DNA of 64,000 nt from CAZVNZ01 sp964628515 (GTDB taxonomy: Bacteria; Bacillota; Clostridia; Christensenellales; Christensenellaceae), in NCBI GenBank assembly GCA_964628515.1, contig CAZVNZ010000003.1, positions 73,626-137,625 of the forward strand, given 5' to 3'. Of this stretch, positions 17,659 through 26,555 are shown in pieces. Each line of letters begins with the position of its first letter. The first letter of the stretch is position 1. Under the pieces are notes generated by a model. It made no database searches, was not told the DNA's origin, and saw nothing but the letters and a program-made list of their open reading frames with translations. The position numbers and the translations under genes were made by a program.

Positions 17659-18852
17659 TTAGTCTGCCTTACGTATTGTAGCCTTTTTAGCCAACTGCCC
17701 TAACACCTCTTGAGGATTTTTGATTTTTGCCAAGAAAATCATAGCCGCAATAATATATGGTTTATAGCTTGCTTCCTTATATAGGGGTGTGCGGTAGCGG
17801 TCAAAAACAGATGCTTGTACCTCTCCTTCTTTGCAACTTACCCCTGTAATATCCGCAGGTAAGCAGTGCATATACAGCGCCTTTCCGCCCTTTGTCAGCT
17901 TCATAAGCTCTTCGGTGCATTCCCAATCTTTGTGTTTTGCGTTTTGTGATAATAACTCTTTTTCCAGCTTGCCTATGCCGTCAAAATCGTTGTTGACGTA
18001 TAATTCCGTGCGTTTTTCCATGGCAGAGAAGGGCGCCCAGCTTTTCGGGTATACAATATCCGCATCCTTAAAGGCGTCTGCCATATTATTTGTTCTTACA
18101 AAACTACCGTCGGACTCTTTTGCGTTTTTAATTGCCACCGCCTCAACATCACCCATAACTTCATAACCTTCGGGGTGTGCAAGGGTAACGTTCATCCCAA
18201 AGCGAGACATCAAGCCTATTATACCCTGTGGAACGGATAGTGGTTTGCCGTAAGATGGGGAATACGCCCAGCTCATAGCTATTTTTTTGCCCTTTAAGTT
18301 TTCTACACTGCCAAACTCGTGGATAAGATGTAGCATATCCGCCATTGCTTGCGTGGGGTGGTCTATATCGCATTGCAAATTAACTAAGGTGGGGCGCTGT
18401 GCAAGCACACCGTCTTTATGCCCCTCTTCTACGGATTTTGAAACCTCTCGCATATAGGTATTGCCCTTGCCAATGTACATATCGTCTCTAATGCCTATTA
18501 CATCCGCCATAAAGGAAATCATATTAGCCGTTTCTCTAACCGTTTCGCCGTGAGCAATTTGAGATTTTCCCTCGTCTAAATCCTGTACCGTAAGCCCAAG
18601 TAAGTTGCAGGCGGAGGCAAAGCTAAAACGTGTGCGTGTAGAGTTATCTCTAAACAAAGACACTCCAAGTCCGCTGTCAAAAATACGTGCAGACATGTTA
18701 TTTTCTCGCAAAAAGCGCAGAGCGTCCGCAATCTCAAAGGTGGCACAAATCTCGTCTGTTGTTTTCTCCCAAGTTAAGAAAAAATCGTTTTCGTGCATTT
18801 TGTCAAATTTTAAATTATTAAGTGCTTTTACAAAGGTTTCTATATTTTTCAT
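17659..18852 (-). CDS. ygeW: YgeW-type knotted carbamoyltransferase
   Basis: The 397-residue protein is longer than ordinary ornithine carbamoyltransferase, as expected for YgeW. The carbamoyl-phosphate site STRTR lies in FRDNSTRTRFS, HPTQ in DIDHPTQAMAD, and HCLP in MHCLPADITGVSC. The natural substrate of YgeW is not settled. In this cluster it is thought to work with carbamate kinase in the phosphorolysis of a carbamoylated purine breakdown product. It follows ygeY by 31 bases in one run of minus-strand genes. Confidence 0.93.
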   Translation of the reverse strand: MKNIETFVKALNNLKFDKMHENDFFLTWEKTTDEICATFEIADALRFLRENNMSARIFDSGLGVSLFRDNSTRTRFSFASACNLLGLTVQDLDEGKSQIAHGETVRETANMISFMADVIGIRDDMYIGKGNTYMREVSKSVEEGHKDGVLAQRPTLVNLQCDIDHPTQAMADMLHLIHEFGSVENLKGKKIAMSWAYSPSYGKPLSVPQGIIGLMSRFGMNVTLAHPEGYEVMGDVEAVAIKNAKESDGSFVRTNNMADAFKDADIVYPKSWAPFSAMEKRTELYVNNDFDGIGKLEKELLSQNAKHKDWECTEELMKLTKGGKALYMHCLPADITGVSCKEGEVQASVFDRYRTPLYKEASYKPYIIAAMIFLAKIKNPQEVLGQLAKKATIRKAD

Positions 18853-18883
18853 TATTTTATCCTCTCTGTTAAATTAGTTTCAA

Positions 18884-20077
18884 TTATTTACAATATATTG
18901 TAGGCATTGCCGCATAAACTGCCGCACATTTTACTAAATCCGCTTTCCATGTTTTTTCGTTTGGGGCATGTGCTTGTGCCTCTTTGCCCGGGCCAAAACC
19001 AATGCAGGGTATGCCGTATCTGCCCATTATTGCAACACCGTTTGTGGAAAATGTCCATTTATCCACCTTTGGTTCGCCGTACATTCCTTTGTAGGCTTGT
19101 ACCATTGCAACTGTTGCAGGGTGATTTTTTGGTATAACCCACGTAGGAAAATAACAGTCGGTGGGGTAAATTAAGTTAGTCCAGCTTGGGCTGTCGTACT
19201 TGTACATGGTTACTTCAGCCTTGTATTTTTGTACGGTTGGCAAGGCACGTATTTCCTCTAAAGCCATCTCGAAGGTTTCTCCGTCCGTTAAGCGACGATC
19301 TATGGAGATTGCCGTCATATCCGCCACCGCACAGCGTGATGGGGAAGTGTAGAAAATTTGAGAGACCGCAAGGGTACCTTTGCCCAAAAAATCATCATAA
19401 TGAAGTTTAGCGTTTAAATCTCGTACCTCTTGCAAAATATCAGCCATTTTATAAATTGCGTTGTCTCCACGCTCGGGTGCACTTCCGTGGCAAGAAACCC
19501 CCTTAACCTCCACACGTATTTCCATTCTGCCCCGTTGCCCTCTGTAAATATTGCCGTCCGTGGGCTCGGTTATAACCACAAATTCCGGTTTTACTTTGCC
19601 CTCGTTTATTATGTACTGCCAGCAAAGCCCGTCGCAATCCTCCTCTTGCACCGTCCCCGTTACAAGCACGGTGTATTTATCGCTGAGTAAATTTAAGTCC
19701 TTCATAATTTTTGCGCCGTAAACGGCACTAACAATACCGCCCAGTTGGTCGGATGCGCCTCGTCCGCCGATTTCTTCGTCGTTTTCGTACCCTAAGTATG
19801 GGTCAAACTCCCAGTTTGAAAGCTCCCCCAAACCAACGGTGTCTATATGGGCATCGTAGCCTATTAAGGTTTTGCCCGTGCCCATATACCCAAGTACGTT
19901 GCCCATGCCGTCAATATCTACACGGTCAAAGCCTAAGGTTTGCATTTCAAGAGCTATTCTTTTTATAACTCCCTCCTCGCCACAACTTTCTCCGGGGATT
20001 GCAATTAAATCTCTTAAAAATTTGGTCATCTGTTTTTCGTAGTTTTGTGATTGCTGTTTTATTGCGTTAAAATCCAT
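18884..20077 (-). CDS. ygeY: YgeY family M20 metallohydrolase
   Basis: The protein has 397 residues. It has the M20 dinuclear zinc motifs: YDAHIDTVG with ligand His and catalytic Asp, GRGASDQLGG with bridging Asp, and VQEEDCDG with the general-base Glu pair. YgeY is a selenium-metabolism-linked hydrolase found with ygeX and ygeW. It probably cleaves an amide or carbamoyl bond of an opened purine product to yield the diaminopropionate that YgeX uses; this step is inferred. AGGAG lies before the ATG at 20077. Gene order ygeX-ygeY-ygeW is conserved from enterobacteria. Confidence 0.92.
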   Translation of the reverse strand: MDFNAIKQQSQNYEKQMTKFLRDLIAIPGESCGEEGVIKRIALEMQTLGFDRVDIDGMGNVLGYMGTGKTLIGYDAHIDTVGLGELSNWEFDPYLGYENDEEIGGRGASDQLGGIVSAVYGAKIMKDLNLLSDKYTVLVTGTVQEEDCDGLCWQYIINEGKVKPEFVVITEPTDGNIYRGQRGRMEIRVEVKGVSCHGSAPERGDNAIYKMADILQEVRDLNAKLHYDDFLGKGTLAVSQIFYTSPSRCAVADMTAISIDRRLTDGETFEMALEEIRALPTVQKYKAEVTMYKYDSPSWTNLIYPTDCYFPTWVIPKNHPATVAMVQAYKGMYGEPKVDKWTFSTNGVAIMGRYGIPCIGFGPGKEAQAHAPNEKTWKADLVKCAAVYAAMPTIYCK

Positions 20078-20101
20078 GATAGTTTACTCCTGTAATATTA
20101 T

Positions 20102-21301
20102 TTATATTTCCGAAAATTCTCCGTCCCATACAATTTCTTTGTACCGCTTAGGGTCTGTGTCTCCCTCGGTGGAAAACATTAGCACCACAGAATCCTTATT
20201 TAAGCCAATGGCATCCTTTAAATCTTCGTAATTTTTATTTGTGAGCATAGTGTATAAAAGCCCTGCGCTAACCGCCCCCGATTCCCCGGAGATTACCCGA
20301 GGGTCATCCTTTAGGGGAGCACCTAAAATACGCATACCTTTAGCGGAAATATAGTCGGGGCAGGACACAAAATATGCCGAGTGGTTTTTAAGCAACTCCC
20401 AAGAAATTGTGTTTGGCTCTCCGCATGCAAGTCCCGCCATTATAGTTTGCATATCGCCGTACACCGCATGGGGTTTTCCGTCTCCGGCGGCTGCGGATTT
20501 ATATAGGCAATCCGCTTGATTAGCCTCTACAATAACGGTGGTGGGGCAATTATCCTTATACAAATTAGCAAAATACCCTTGTACCGCTCCTGCAAGCGAG
20601 CCAACACCTGCTTGCACAAATATATGGGTGGGTCTTGCATTTAACTGTTGTGCCGCCTCCATTGCCATTGTGCCGTAGCCCTGCATTATCCAAGTGGGAA
20701 TATCCTCGTACCCCTTCCAAGCGGTATCCTGCACTATTACGCCGTTTTTAGTGTTTGTGGCATGTTTTGCCGCCAAACGCACACACTCGTCGTAGTTTAA
20801 ATCTTCTATGGTTGCCGTTGCATTTTCATTAAGTATGTTTTGCAAACGTATTTTAGAAGAGCCTTTTGGCATAAACACCACAGATTTTTGCCCTAATTTG
20901 TTTGCCGCCCAAGCAACCCCTCTGCCATGATTGCCGTCCGTTGCAGTAAAAAATACCGCCTGCCCAAACTCCTCTTTTAGCTCTTTTGAGAGGAGCACAT
21001 CGTAAGTCAAAGTGCTGATGTCTCTGCCCGTTTGCTGTGCGATGTAGCGTGCAATAGCATAACTGCCGCCAAGGACTTTAAACGCATTAAGCCCAAAGCG
21101 AAAGGACTCGTCCTTAACGTAAATCCCCCCTACTCCCAACTCTAAAGCAAGGTTTTTAAGATTGCTTAGCGGTGCTTGCGTGTACTGGGGAAAACTTTGG
21201 TGAAAGGCAAACGCCTTTGCTGTTTCCTCCTCGGACATTATTGATAGTTGTGTATCGTTGGTTTTTGGTAAAGTGTTTTTTACCCATTTAATAGTTTCCA
21301 T
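20102..21301 (-). CDS. ygeX: Diaminopropionate ammonia-lyase
   Basis: This 399-residue enzyme is a fold-type II PLP protein. The Schiff-base Lys is in RFGLNAFKVLGGSYA near residue 77, TATDGNHGRG binds the substrate carboxylate, and GVGSLAGAV is the phosphate loop region. It converts 2,3-diaminopropionate to pyruvate and two ammonia, linking purine degradation to central carbon. It is the first metabolic gene after the regulator on the minus strand, with GAGGT before its ATG. Confidence 0.95.
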   Translation of the reverse strand: METIKWVKNTLPKTNDTQLSIMSEEETAKAFAFHQSFPQYTQAPLSNLKNLALELGVGGIYVKDESFRFGLNAFKVLGGSYAIARYIAQQTGRDISTLTYDVLLSKELKEEFGQAVFFTATDGNHGRGVAWAANKLGQKSVVFMPKGSSKIRLQNILNENATATIEDLNYDECVRLAAKHATNTKNGVIVQDTAWKGYEDIPTWIMQGYGTMAMEAAQQLNARPTHIFVQAGVGSLAGAVQGYFANLYKDNCPTTVIVEANQADCLYKSAAAGDGKPHAVYGDMQTIMAGLACGEPNTISWELLKNHSAYFVSCPDYISAKGMRILGAPLKDDPRVISGESGAVSAGLLYTMLTNKNYEDLKDAIGLNKDSVVLMFSTEGDTDPKRYKEIVWDGEFSEI

Positions 21302-21377
21302 AAATTTTACCTCGTATAAAATTTAGTTTTTTCTTTATTGTGATGATAAATTAACAGCATACATTTAGGTTGGTGTT

Positions 21378-22031
21378 TCAATCTTCCTTTTCTTTTGCGT
21401 CTATATAGCTGTAAAGTGTGTATTTGGAAATACCGAAGTAGCTTGAGACGTGGTCTCCGGATTTGGTTATAAGAAAAGCGCCTGCATCGTTTAAAAACTG
21501 TATTGCCTTCCGCTTTTCCGTGCGTGTCATCATTGCAGGGGGTTTTCCTCCCGTGGCAATTACGGATTGCTCTATAAGCTCAAAAAGTAAATCGTTTACG
21601 TTTTGAGGGATTTTAGGTGCGCTTTCTCCCTCTTTTTCTGCCATTTGCGGTGTTTTATAATTAATTACGCCTTGTATCGTGTTTTGCACCATCAGTAGCT
21701 TTGTAATATCGTAGTTTATGGAAAAAATCCCCGTTACTTCGTTGTTGTCGTCCCTTATGTATATGGTGGTGGACTTTAGCACACGGCCGTCTTGGGTTTT
21801 GGTTAGGTAGGCAATTTGGTCTTTAAGTGCACCGTGCCCACTCTTTAGTGCCTCTAAAACAACGTGGGAAGGGCCGTCTCCGACTTTGCGGTTGGTAACA
21901 TGGCCGTTTTCTATTGCAAGTATGGTATTTTGTGCAGACATATCATGAATTACAACCTCGCAATCCTCTCCAAACTGAGATGCAATACCTTTTGCAAGCC
22001 TTTTTAAAAAGTCTAAGGGCATCTGTTGCAT
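21378..22031 (-). CDS. YheO/DauR-like PAS-HTH transcriptional regulator
   Basis: This 217-residue protein has a YheO-like PAS domain (about 10-125, with CEVVIHDM and IFSINYDIT) and a C-terminal helix-turn-helix (about 165-210, SSYFGISKYTLYSYID) of the DauR type. The ATG at 22031 has GGAGGT seven bases upstream. The ATG at 22046 overlaps that site. It is divergent from ssnA and leads the ygeX-Y-W-arcC-permease run, so it probably senses a purine or product and controls both arms through sites at 22106-22140. PAS ligand unknown. Confidence 0.85.
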   Translation of the reverse strand: MQQMPLDFLKRLAKGIASQFGEDCEVVIHDMSAQNTILAIENGHVTNRKVGDGPSHVVLEALKSGHGALKDQIAYLTKTQDGRVLKSTTIYIRDDNNEVTGIFSINYDITKLLMVQNTIQGVINYKTPQMAEKEGESAPKIPQNVNDLLFELIEQSVIATGGKPPAMMTRTEKRKAIQFLNDAGAFLITKSGDHVSSYFGISKYTLYSYIDAKEKED

Positions 22032-22069
22032 AACCGCTACCTCCATAAAATTTTTGTTTCCGTATTTCT

Positions 22070-22097
22070 AATATAGCACAAAAAAAAAGGAAGTCAA
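22070..22097 (-). promoter_or_regulatory. Promoter of the regulator and minus-strand purine genes
   Basis: On the minus strand TTGACT (22092-22097) is followed after 16 bases by TATATT (22070-22075), about 40 bases before the regulator ATG. Confidence 0.7.
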
Positions 22098-22105
22098 TAG
22101 ATTTT

Positions 22106-22140
22106 CTAAAAAAAATTTAGTTTACCTAAAAATTTTTTAG
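22106..22140. promoter_or_regulatory. Paired operator candidates between divergent promoters
   Basis: Two 15-base units, CTAAAAAAAATTTAG (22106-22120) and CTAAAAATTTTTTAG (22126-22140), are 20 bases apart. They match each other at 13 of 15 positions in both direct and inverted sense. They lie between the two promoters of the divergent purine genes. Confidence 0.45.
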
Positions 22141-22149
22141 TTTTTTATA

Positions 22150-22178
22150 TTGCTTTTTAAAAATAAAGGTGCTAAAAT
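22150..22178 (+). promoter_or_regulatory. Promoter of ssnA-ygfK-xdhD
   Basis: TTGCTT (22150-22155) and TAAAAT (22173-22178) have a 17-base spacer. The start would be near 22185, some 50 bases before the ssnA ATG. Confidence 0.7.
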
Positions 22179-22235
22179 ACAAAGCATACAGACCCCACGA
22201 ATATTTTCATAATTAAAAAAATAAGAGGTATCGCT

Positions 22236-23573
22236 ATGAAACACATGCTAATAGGAAACGGTATACTTGTAACAAGAGACGAAAAAAACACCTTTATTAA
22301 GGACGGCTGTATTTGTGTAGAGGATAACATCATCATAGAAATAGGCAAAACAAGCACCCTTAAAGCAAAATATGCAGATGCGGATTTTGTAGATGCAAAG
22401 GGGGGTGTTATAATGCCCGGCTTAATTAATAGCCACAACCATATTTACAGCGCCTTTGCAAGAGGGCTTGCAATAAAAGGACATAACCCTGCTAATTTTA
22501 TGGATATTTTAGAGGGGTTGTGGTGGAAGTTAGACAACGCACTTACTTTGGAAAACATTAAACAAAGCGCCTACGCAACTTATATAGACTGCATTAAAAC
22601 AGGGGCAACCACGGTGTTTGATCATCATGCAAGTTACGGCGCAATTAAAGGCAGTTTGTTTGAAATTGCCTCTGTTGCAGAAAAATTGGGTGTGCGTACC
22701 TCCCTGTGCTACGAAGTTTCCGACCGCAAAGGCGTAACTAAAATGCAAGAAAGCGTACAGGAAAACGAGGAATTTATAAACTACACACTAAAGCAAAAGG
22801 GGGATATGCTAAAGGGCATAATGGGTATGCACGCACCCTTTACCCTTTCTAACTCTACTTTAGAGTATGTAAAGGCACACACCCCTAAGAGTAGCGGTTT
22901 TCATATTCATATTGCAGAAGGGCTTGACGATGTATACGACTCCTTGAAAAAATACGGAAAACGTACGGTAGAAAGGCTTTTTGATATGGATATTTTAGGA
23001 GAAAAAACCATAGGCGCTCATTGCATACATATAAACCAAAGGGAAATAGAAATACTTGCAAAAACCAAAACGGCGGTGGTGCATAACCCCCAGAGTAATA
23101 TGGGCAATGCGGTTGGTTGCGGTAATATAGTGGGTATGCTAAAAAGCGGAGTGTTGTGCGGTTTAGGCACGGACGGCTACACCAACGATATGATAGAATC
23201 CTACAAGGTGGGAAACATAATACACAAACATAACCTGTGCAACCCAAGCGCAGTATGGGGAGAAATCCCTAAAATGCTGTTTGAAAACAACAAGCTAATT
23301 GCTAATAGATACTTTAACAAGCCCTTAGGAGTGCTAAAAAAGGGAGGGTACGCAGATATAATAATTACAGATTACGACCCAATAACTCCAATGGATAAGA
23401 GCAACATAAACAGTCATATTTTGTTTGGAATGTGTGGCAGAAGTGTGGTTACAACAATAATAAACGGCAAACTGCTAATGCAGGACAGACAGCTTTTAAA
23501 TATAGACGAAAAGGAAATAACGGCAAAATGCAGACAAAGCGCAAAAAAATTGTGGCAAACAATTAACGGCTAA
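22236..23573 (+). CDS. ssnA: SsnA-type amidohydrolase
   Basis: The protein has 445 residues. It is an amidohydrolase-superfamily TIM barrel. The metal site HxH is in GLINSHNHIYSAFARG, further ligands are in GFHIHIAEG and IGAHCIHI, and the Asp is in CGLGTDGYTND. SsnA is always found beside ygfK and xdhD in selenium-linked purine clusters and probably hydrolyses an amide or amine bond of a reduced purine ring; the exact substrate is inferred. AGAGGT precedes the ATG. It is the first gene of the plus-strand arm and ygfK follows after 49 bases. Confidence 0.9.
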   Translation: MKHMLIGNGILVTRDEKNTFIKDGCICVEDNIIIEIGKTSTLKAKYADADFVDAKGGVIMPGLINSHNHIYSAFARGLAIKGHNPANFMDILEGLWWKLDNALTLENIKQSAYATYIDCIKTGATTVFDHHASYGAIKGSLFEIASVAEKLGVRTSLCYEVSDRKGVTKMQESVQENEEFINYTLKQKGDMLKGIMGMHAPFTLSNSTLEYVKAHTPKSSGFHIHIAEGLDDVYDSLKKYGKRTVERLFDMDILGEKTIGAHCIHINQREIEILAKTKTAVVHNPQSNMGNAVGCGNIVGMLKSGVLCGLGTDGYTNDMIESYKVGNIIHKHNLCNPSAVWGEIPKMLFENNKLIANRYFNKPLGVLKKGGYADIIITDYDPITPMDKSNINSHILFGMCGRSVVTTIINGKLLMQDRQLLNIDEKEITAKCRQSAKKLWQTING

Positions 23574-23622
23574 ATAGAAAAATATGGGCAAAGCAGAAAA
23601 TTACGGCTAAGGAGATATAAAA

Positions 23623-26541
23623 ATGAGCGATAAAATGACACCCCTGTCCTACGGTGGCTTACTTAAGCAAATAATTAGAGAAAAAACGGAGCAAAACAAA
23701 GTTTTTGGCATGCACAAGCTGTTTTATGCCAAAAACACACCCTATACTTTGTTTAACCAAAAATTAGAGTCTCCCCTTGGTATTGCGGCAGGGCCTCATA
23801 CCCAACTTGCGCAAAACATAGTGTGTGCATATGCAGGTGGGGCAAGATTTTTCGAGCTTAAAACGGTACAAACCTTAGACGGCGAAAACTTACCCGTGGC
23901 AAAACCCTGTATTTTGGCGCAGGACGAGGGGTACAACGTGGAGTGGTCCACAGAGCTTTATGTCAATCAAGCCTTGGAGGAGTACATTAAGGCATGGTTT
24001 TTATGTAAGATAACAGCTAAAGAATACGGCTTTGGAGGTAGCAACGCCTTTATGTTTAATATGAGTGTAGGCTACGATTACGAGGGGATAACCTCCCCTA
24101 AAATAGATACTTTTATAGAAGGACTTAAAAACGCAAAAAACACTAAAATTTGGCAGGAGTGCATAAAGGAAAGCATAAAGGCGTTGCCCATGCTTAAAAA
24201 TGTAGACAAACAATATATAGAAGAAATTTCGCCAGACATTTGTAACTCCATAACGCTGTCCACACTCCATGGCTGTCCGCCTAAAGAAATTGAGCGCATT
24301 GCAACCTATTTAATAGAAGAAAAACACCTGCACACCTATATTAAATGCAACCCAACCTTACTTGGCTACAAGCAAGCAAGGGAAATTTTAGATGGGTTGG
24401 GGTTTGATTATATAGCATTCGACGAGCATCATTTTAAAAATGATTTACAATATAAAGACGCACTTCCCATGATAAACAGGCTAATGGCTGTCGCCAAAGC
24501 AAAAAACTTATCTTTTGGGGTAAAACTAACAAATACTTTTCCTGTGCAAGTAACCCAAAAGGAATTACCGGGAGAGGAAATGTATATGTCCGGAAGAGCC
24601 CTGTTTCCTTTGTCTATATCTGTTGCAAGTATGCTTAGTAAAGATGTTTCGGGCTTGCCCATATCTTTTTCCGGAGGGGGAGATATTTGGAATACTGCGC
24701 AAATTATAAACACGGGCATCTACCCTGTAACCGTGGCTACCACCCTACTTAAAGCAGGAGGGTACAACCGTTTGCACCAACTAGCCCAAAACTTAGAGGG
24801 TGCGCAAATACCTAAAATTGCGGATGCAAAAATGGTGGAAGCACTTAAATTATCATCACTAAAAGCAAAAGAGTACACAAAACCAATAAAACCAATGCCC
24901 ACACGCAAAATAAACAAAAAAGTGCCCATGCTTGATTGCTTTATTGCGCCTTGCAAGGAGGGTTGCCCTATTAATCAGGATATTACGGCATATGTGGGGC
25001 TGTGCAAGGAGGGGCGGTATTTAGATGCCCTTAAAGTTATTACGGAAAAAAACCCTCTGCCCTTTATTACAGGCACAATTTGTAACCATAAATGTATGGA
25101 TAAATGCACTCGCAATTTTTACGAGGAAAGTGTAAATATACGAAACACAAAACTCTTTGCCGCCAAAGAGGGCTACGAGGAATTTTTGGCGGACTTTGAG
25201 CCACCCAAGCAAACAGGGGACAGAATTGCCGTTGTGGGCGGTGGTGCAGCCGGAATGGCGGCGGCGTATTTTCTTGCTATGAAAGGGCATAGTGTAACTT
25301 TATTTGAGCAAAACAGCAGTTTGGGCGGTATAGTGCGCCACGTAGTGCCGGAATTTAGAGTAGGAGAGGAAATTGTGGAAAGGGATGCGGAAATACTAAG
25401 GCGAACGGGTGTGCGCATACTTATTAACACAAAAGCACCGAGTGTGGAAAAGCTAAAAGCGGAGGGGTACAAACACATTGTACTAGGAATTGGCGCATAC
25501 AAAAAAGGCGAATTGCAATTAAGTGAAGGGGAGGCGGTAAACGTTATAACCTTTCTTGAAAGATGCAGAAGTAAAACCCCTCAAAATTTAGGAAAAAATG
25601 TTATAATAATAGGCGGAGGAAACACCGCAATGGACGCCGCCAGAGCGGCTAAGCGTTGCGAGGGTGTAGAGCAGGTAAGCATTGTTTACAGGAGAACCAA
25701 AAAATATATGCCGGCAGACGAGGAAGAATTACAGCTTGCCCTAAAAGAAGGGGTAAACTTTTTGGAATTGCTTGCCCCAAAAGCGCATAAAAACGGAAAA
25801 TTAATATGCAATGCCACAAAGCTTAAAAATGCTGACGAAACCGGCAGAAAAACCCCGGTGGAAACGGATAAAATTGTAGAAATAGATGCAGACACCATAA
25901 TATCTGCGGTAGGGGAGAAGGTGGACGACTGCTTTTTGCAAGCAAACGGTATACAAACGGGAAACGACGGCAAAGCGGTTGTGGACAATAACTTGCAAAC
26001 AAACCTAAAAAACGTGTATATAGCAGGGGATGCCAACAGAGGTCCTGCAACTGTGGTGGAAGCCATAGCTGACGCACTTAAAATCTCCGAGGCAATCGGA
26101 GGGGTGTACCTAAAAACAGGTTACAGTTTTTACAATAACAAGGCACAAGAGAAAAAAGGCGTGCTAATAAGGGAAAACAGCTCAAAAACCGAGGGAGAAA
26201 GATGCCTGCAATGCGACAACATTTGCGAATGTTGTGTGGATGTTTGCCCAAACAGAGCCAATATAGCGGTAAAAATAGGCAACACTACCCAAATTGTGCA
26301 TATAGATATGCTGTGCAACGAGTGCGGAAACTGCGAAACCTTCTGCCCCTACGAAAGTGCGCCCTACAAGGAAAAATTTACGGTGTTTGCAACAAAAGCG
26401 GATTTAGAAAACAGCACAAACGATGGTTTTGTTTATGGTGATGATGATCAAACTGCACGTATAAACGGCAGTCTGACTAATCTTGGTTGCATAAGCGAAG
26501 AGCTAAGGCAGTTGGCGCAAGCGGTGGTTATGTACAAATAA
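23623..26541 (+). CDS. ygfK: YgfK, putative flavin/Fe-S oxidoreductase of purine degradation
   Basis: This 972-residue multidomain protein was formerly called a selenate reductase subunit. Residues 1-430 are dihydroorotate-dehydrogenase-like (GIAAGPHTQLAQN, TLHGCPPKEIE). Residues 440-530 form a GltD-like Fe-S part with CIAPCKEGCPI. An FAD/NAD(P) domain follows (VVGGGAAGMAAA near 540, second Rossmann IIIGGGNTAMD). A C-terminal ferredoxin-like part has CLQCDNICECC and CNECGNCETFCPY. It probably passes electrons from NAD(P)H or ferredoxin to a purine ring intermediate, working with XdhD and SsnA. GGAG lies eight bases before the ATG. Confidence 0.92.
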   Translation: MSDKMTPLSYGGLLKQIIREKTEQNKVFGMHKLFYAKNTPYTLFNQKLESPLGIAAGPHTQLAQNIVCAYAGGARFFELKTVQTLDGENLPVAKPCILAQDEGYNVEWSTELYVNQALEEYIKAWFLCKITAKEYGFGGSNAFMFNMSVGYDYEGITSPKIDTFIEGLKNAKNTKIWQECIKESIKALPMLKNVDKQYIEEISPDICNSITLSTLHGCPPKEIERIATYLIEEKHLHTYIKCNPTLLGYKQAREILDGLGFDYIAFDEHHFKNDLQYKDALPMINRLMAVAKAKNLSFGVKLTNTFPVQVTQKELPGEEMYMSGRALFPLSISVASMLSKDVSGLPISFSGGGDIWNTAQIINTGIYPVTVATTLLKAGGYNRLHQLAQNLEGAQIPKIADAKMVEALKLSSLKAKEYTKPIKPMPTRKINKKVPMLDCFIAPCKEGCPINQDITAYVGLCKEGRYLDALKVITEKNPLPFITGTICNHKCMDKCTRNFYEESVNIRNTKLFAAKEGYEEFLADFEPPKQTGDRIAVVGGGAAGMAAAYFLAMKGHSVTLFEQNSSLGGIVRHVVPEFRVGEEIVERDAEILRRTGVRILINTKAPSVEKLKAEGYKHIVLGIGAYKKGELQLSEGEAVNVITFLERCRSKTPQNLGKNVIIIGGGNTAMDAARAAKRCEGVEQVSIVYRRTKKYMPADEEELQLALKEGVNFLELLAPKAHKNGKLICNATKLKNADETGRKTPVETDKIVEIDADTIISAVGEKVDDCFLQANGIQTGNDGKAVVDNNLQTNLKNVYIAGDANRGPATVVEAIADALKISEAIGGVYLKTGYSFYNNKAQEKKGVLIRENSSKTEGERCLQCDNICECCVDVCPNRANIAVKIGNTTQIVHIDMLCNECGNCETFCPYESAPYKEKFTVFATKADLENSTNDGFVYGDDDQTARINGSLTNLGCISEELRQLAQAVVMYK

Positions 26542-26555
26542 GGGAGGAAAGTGCT

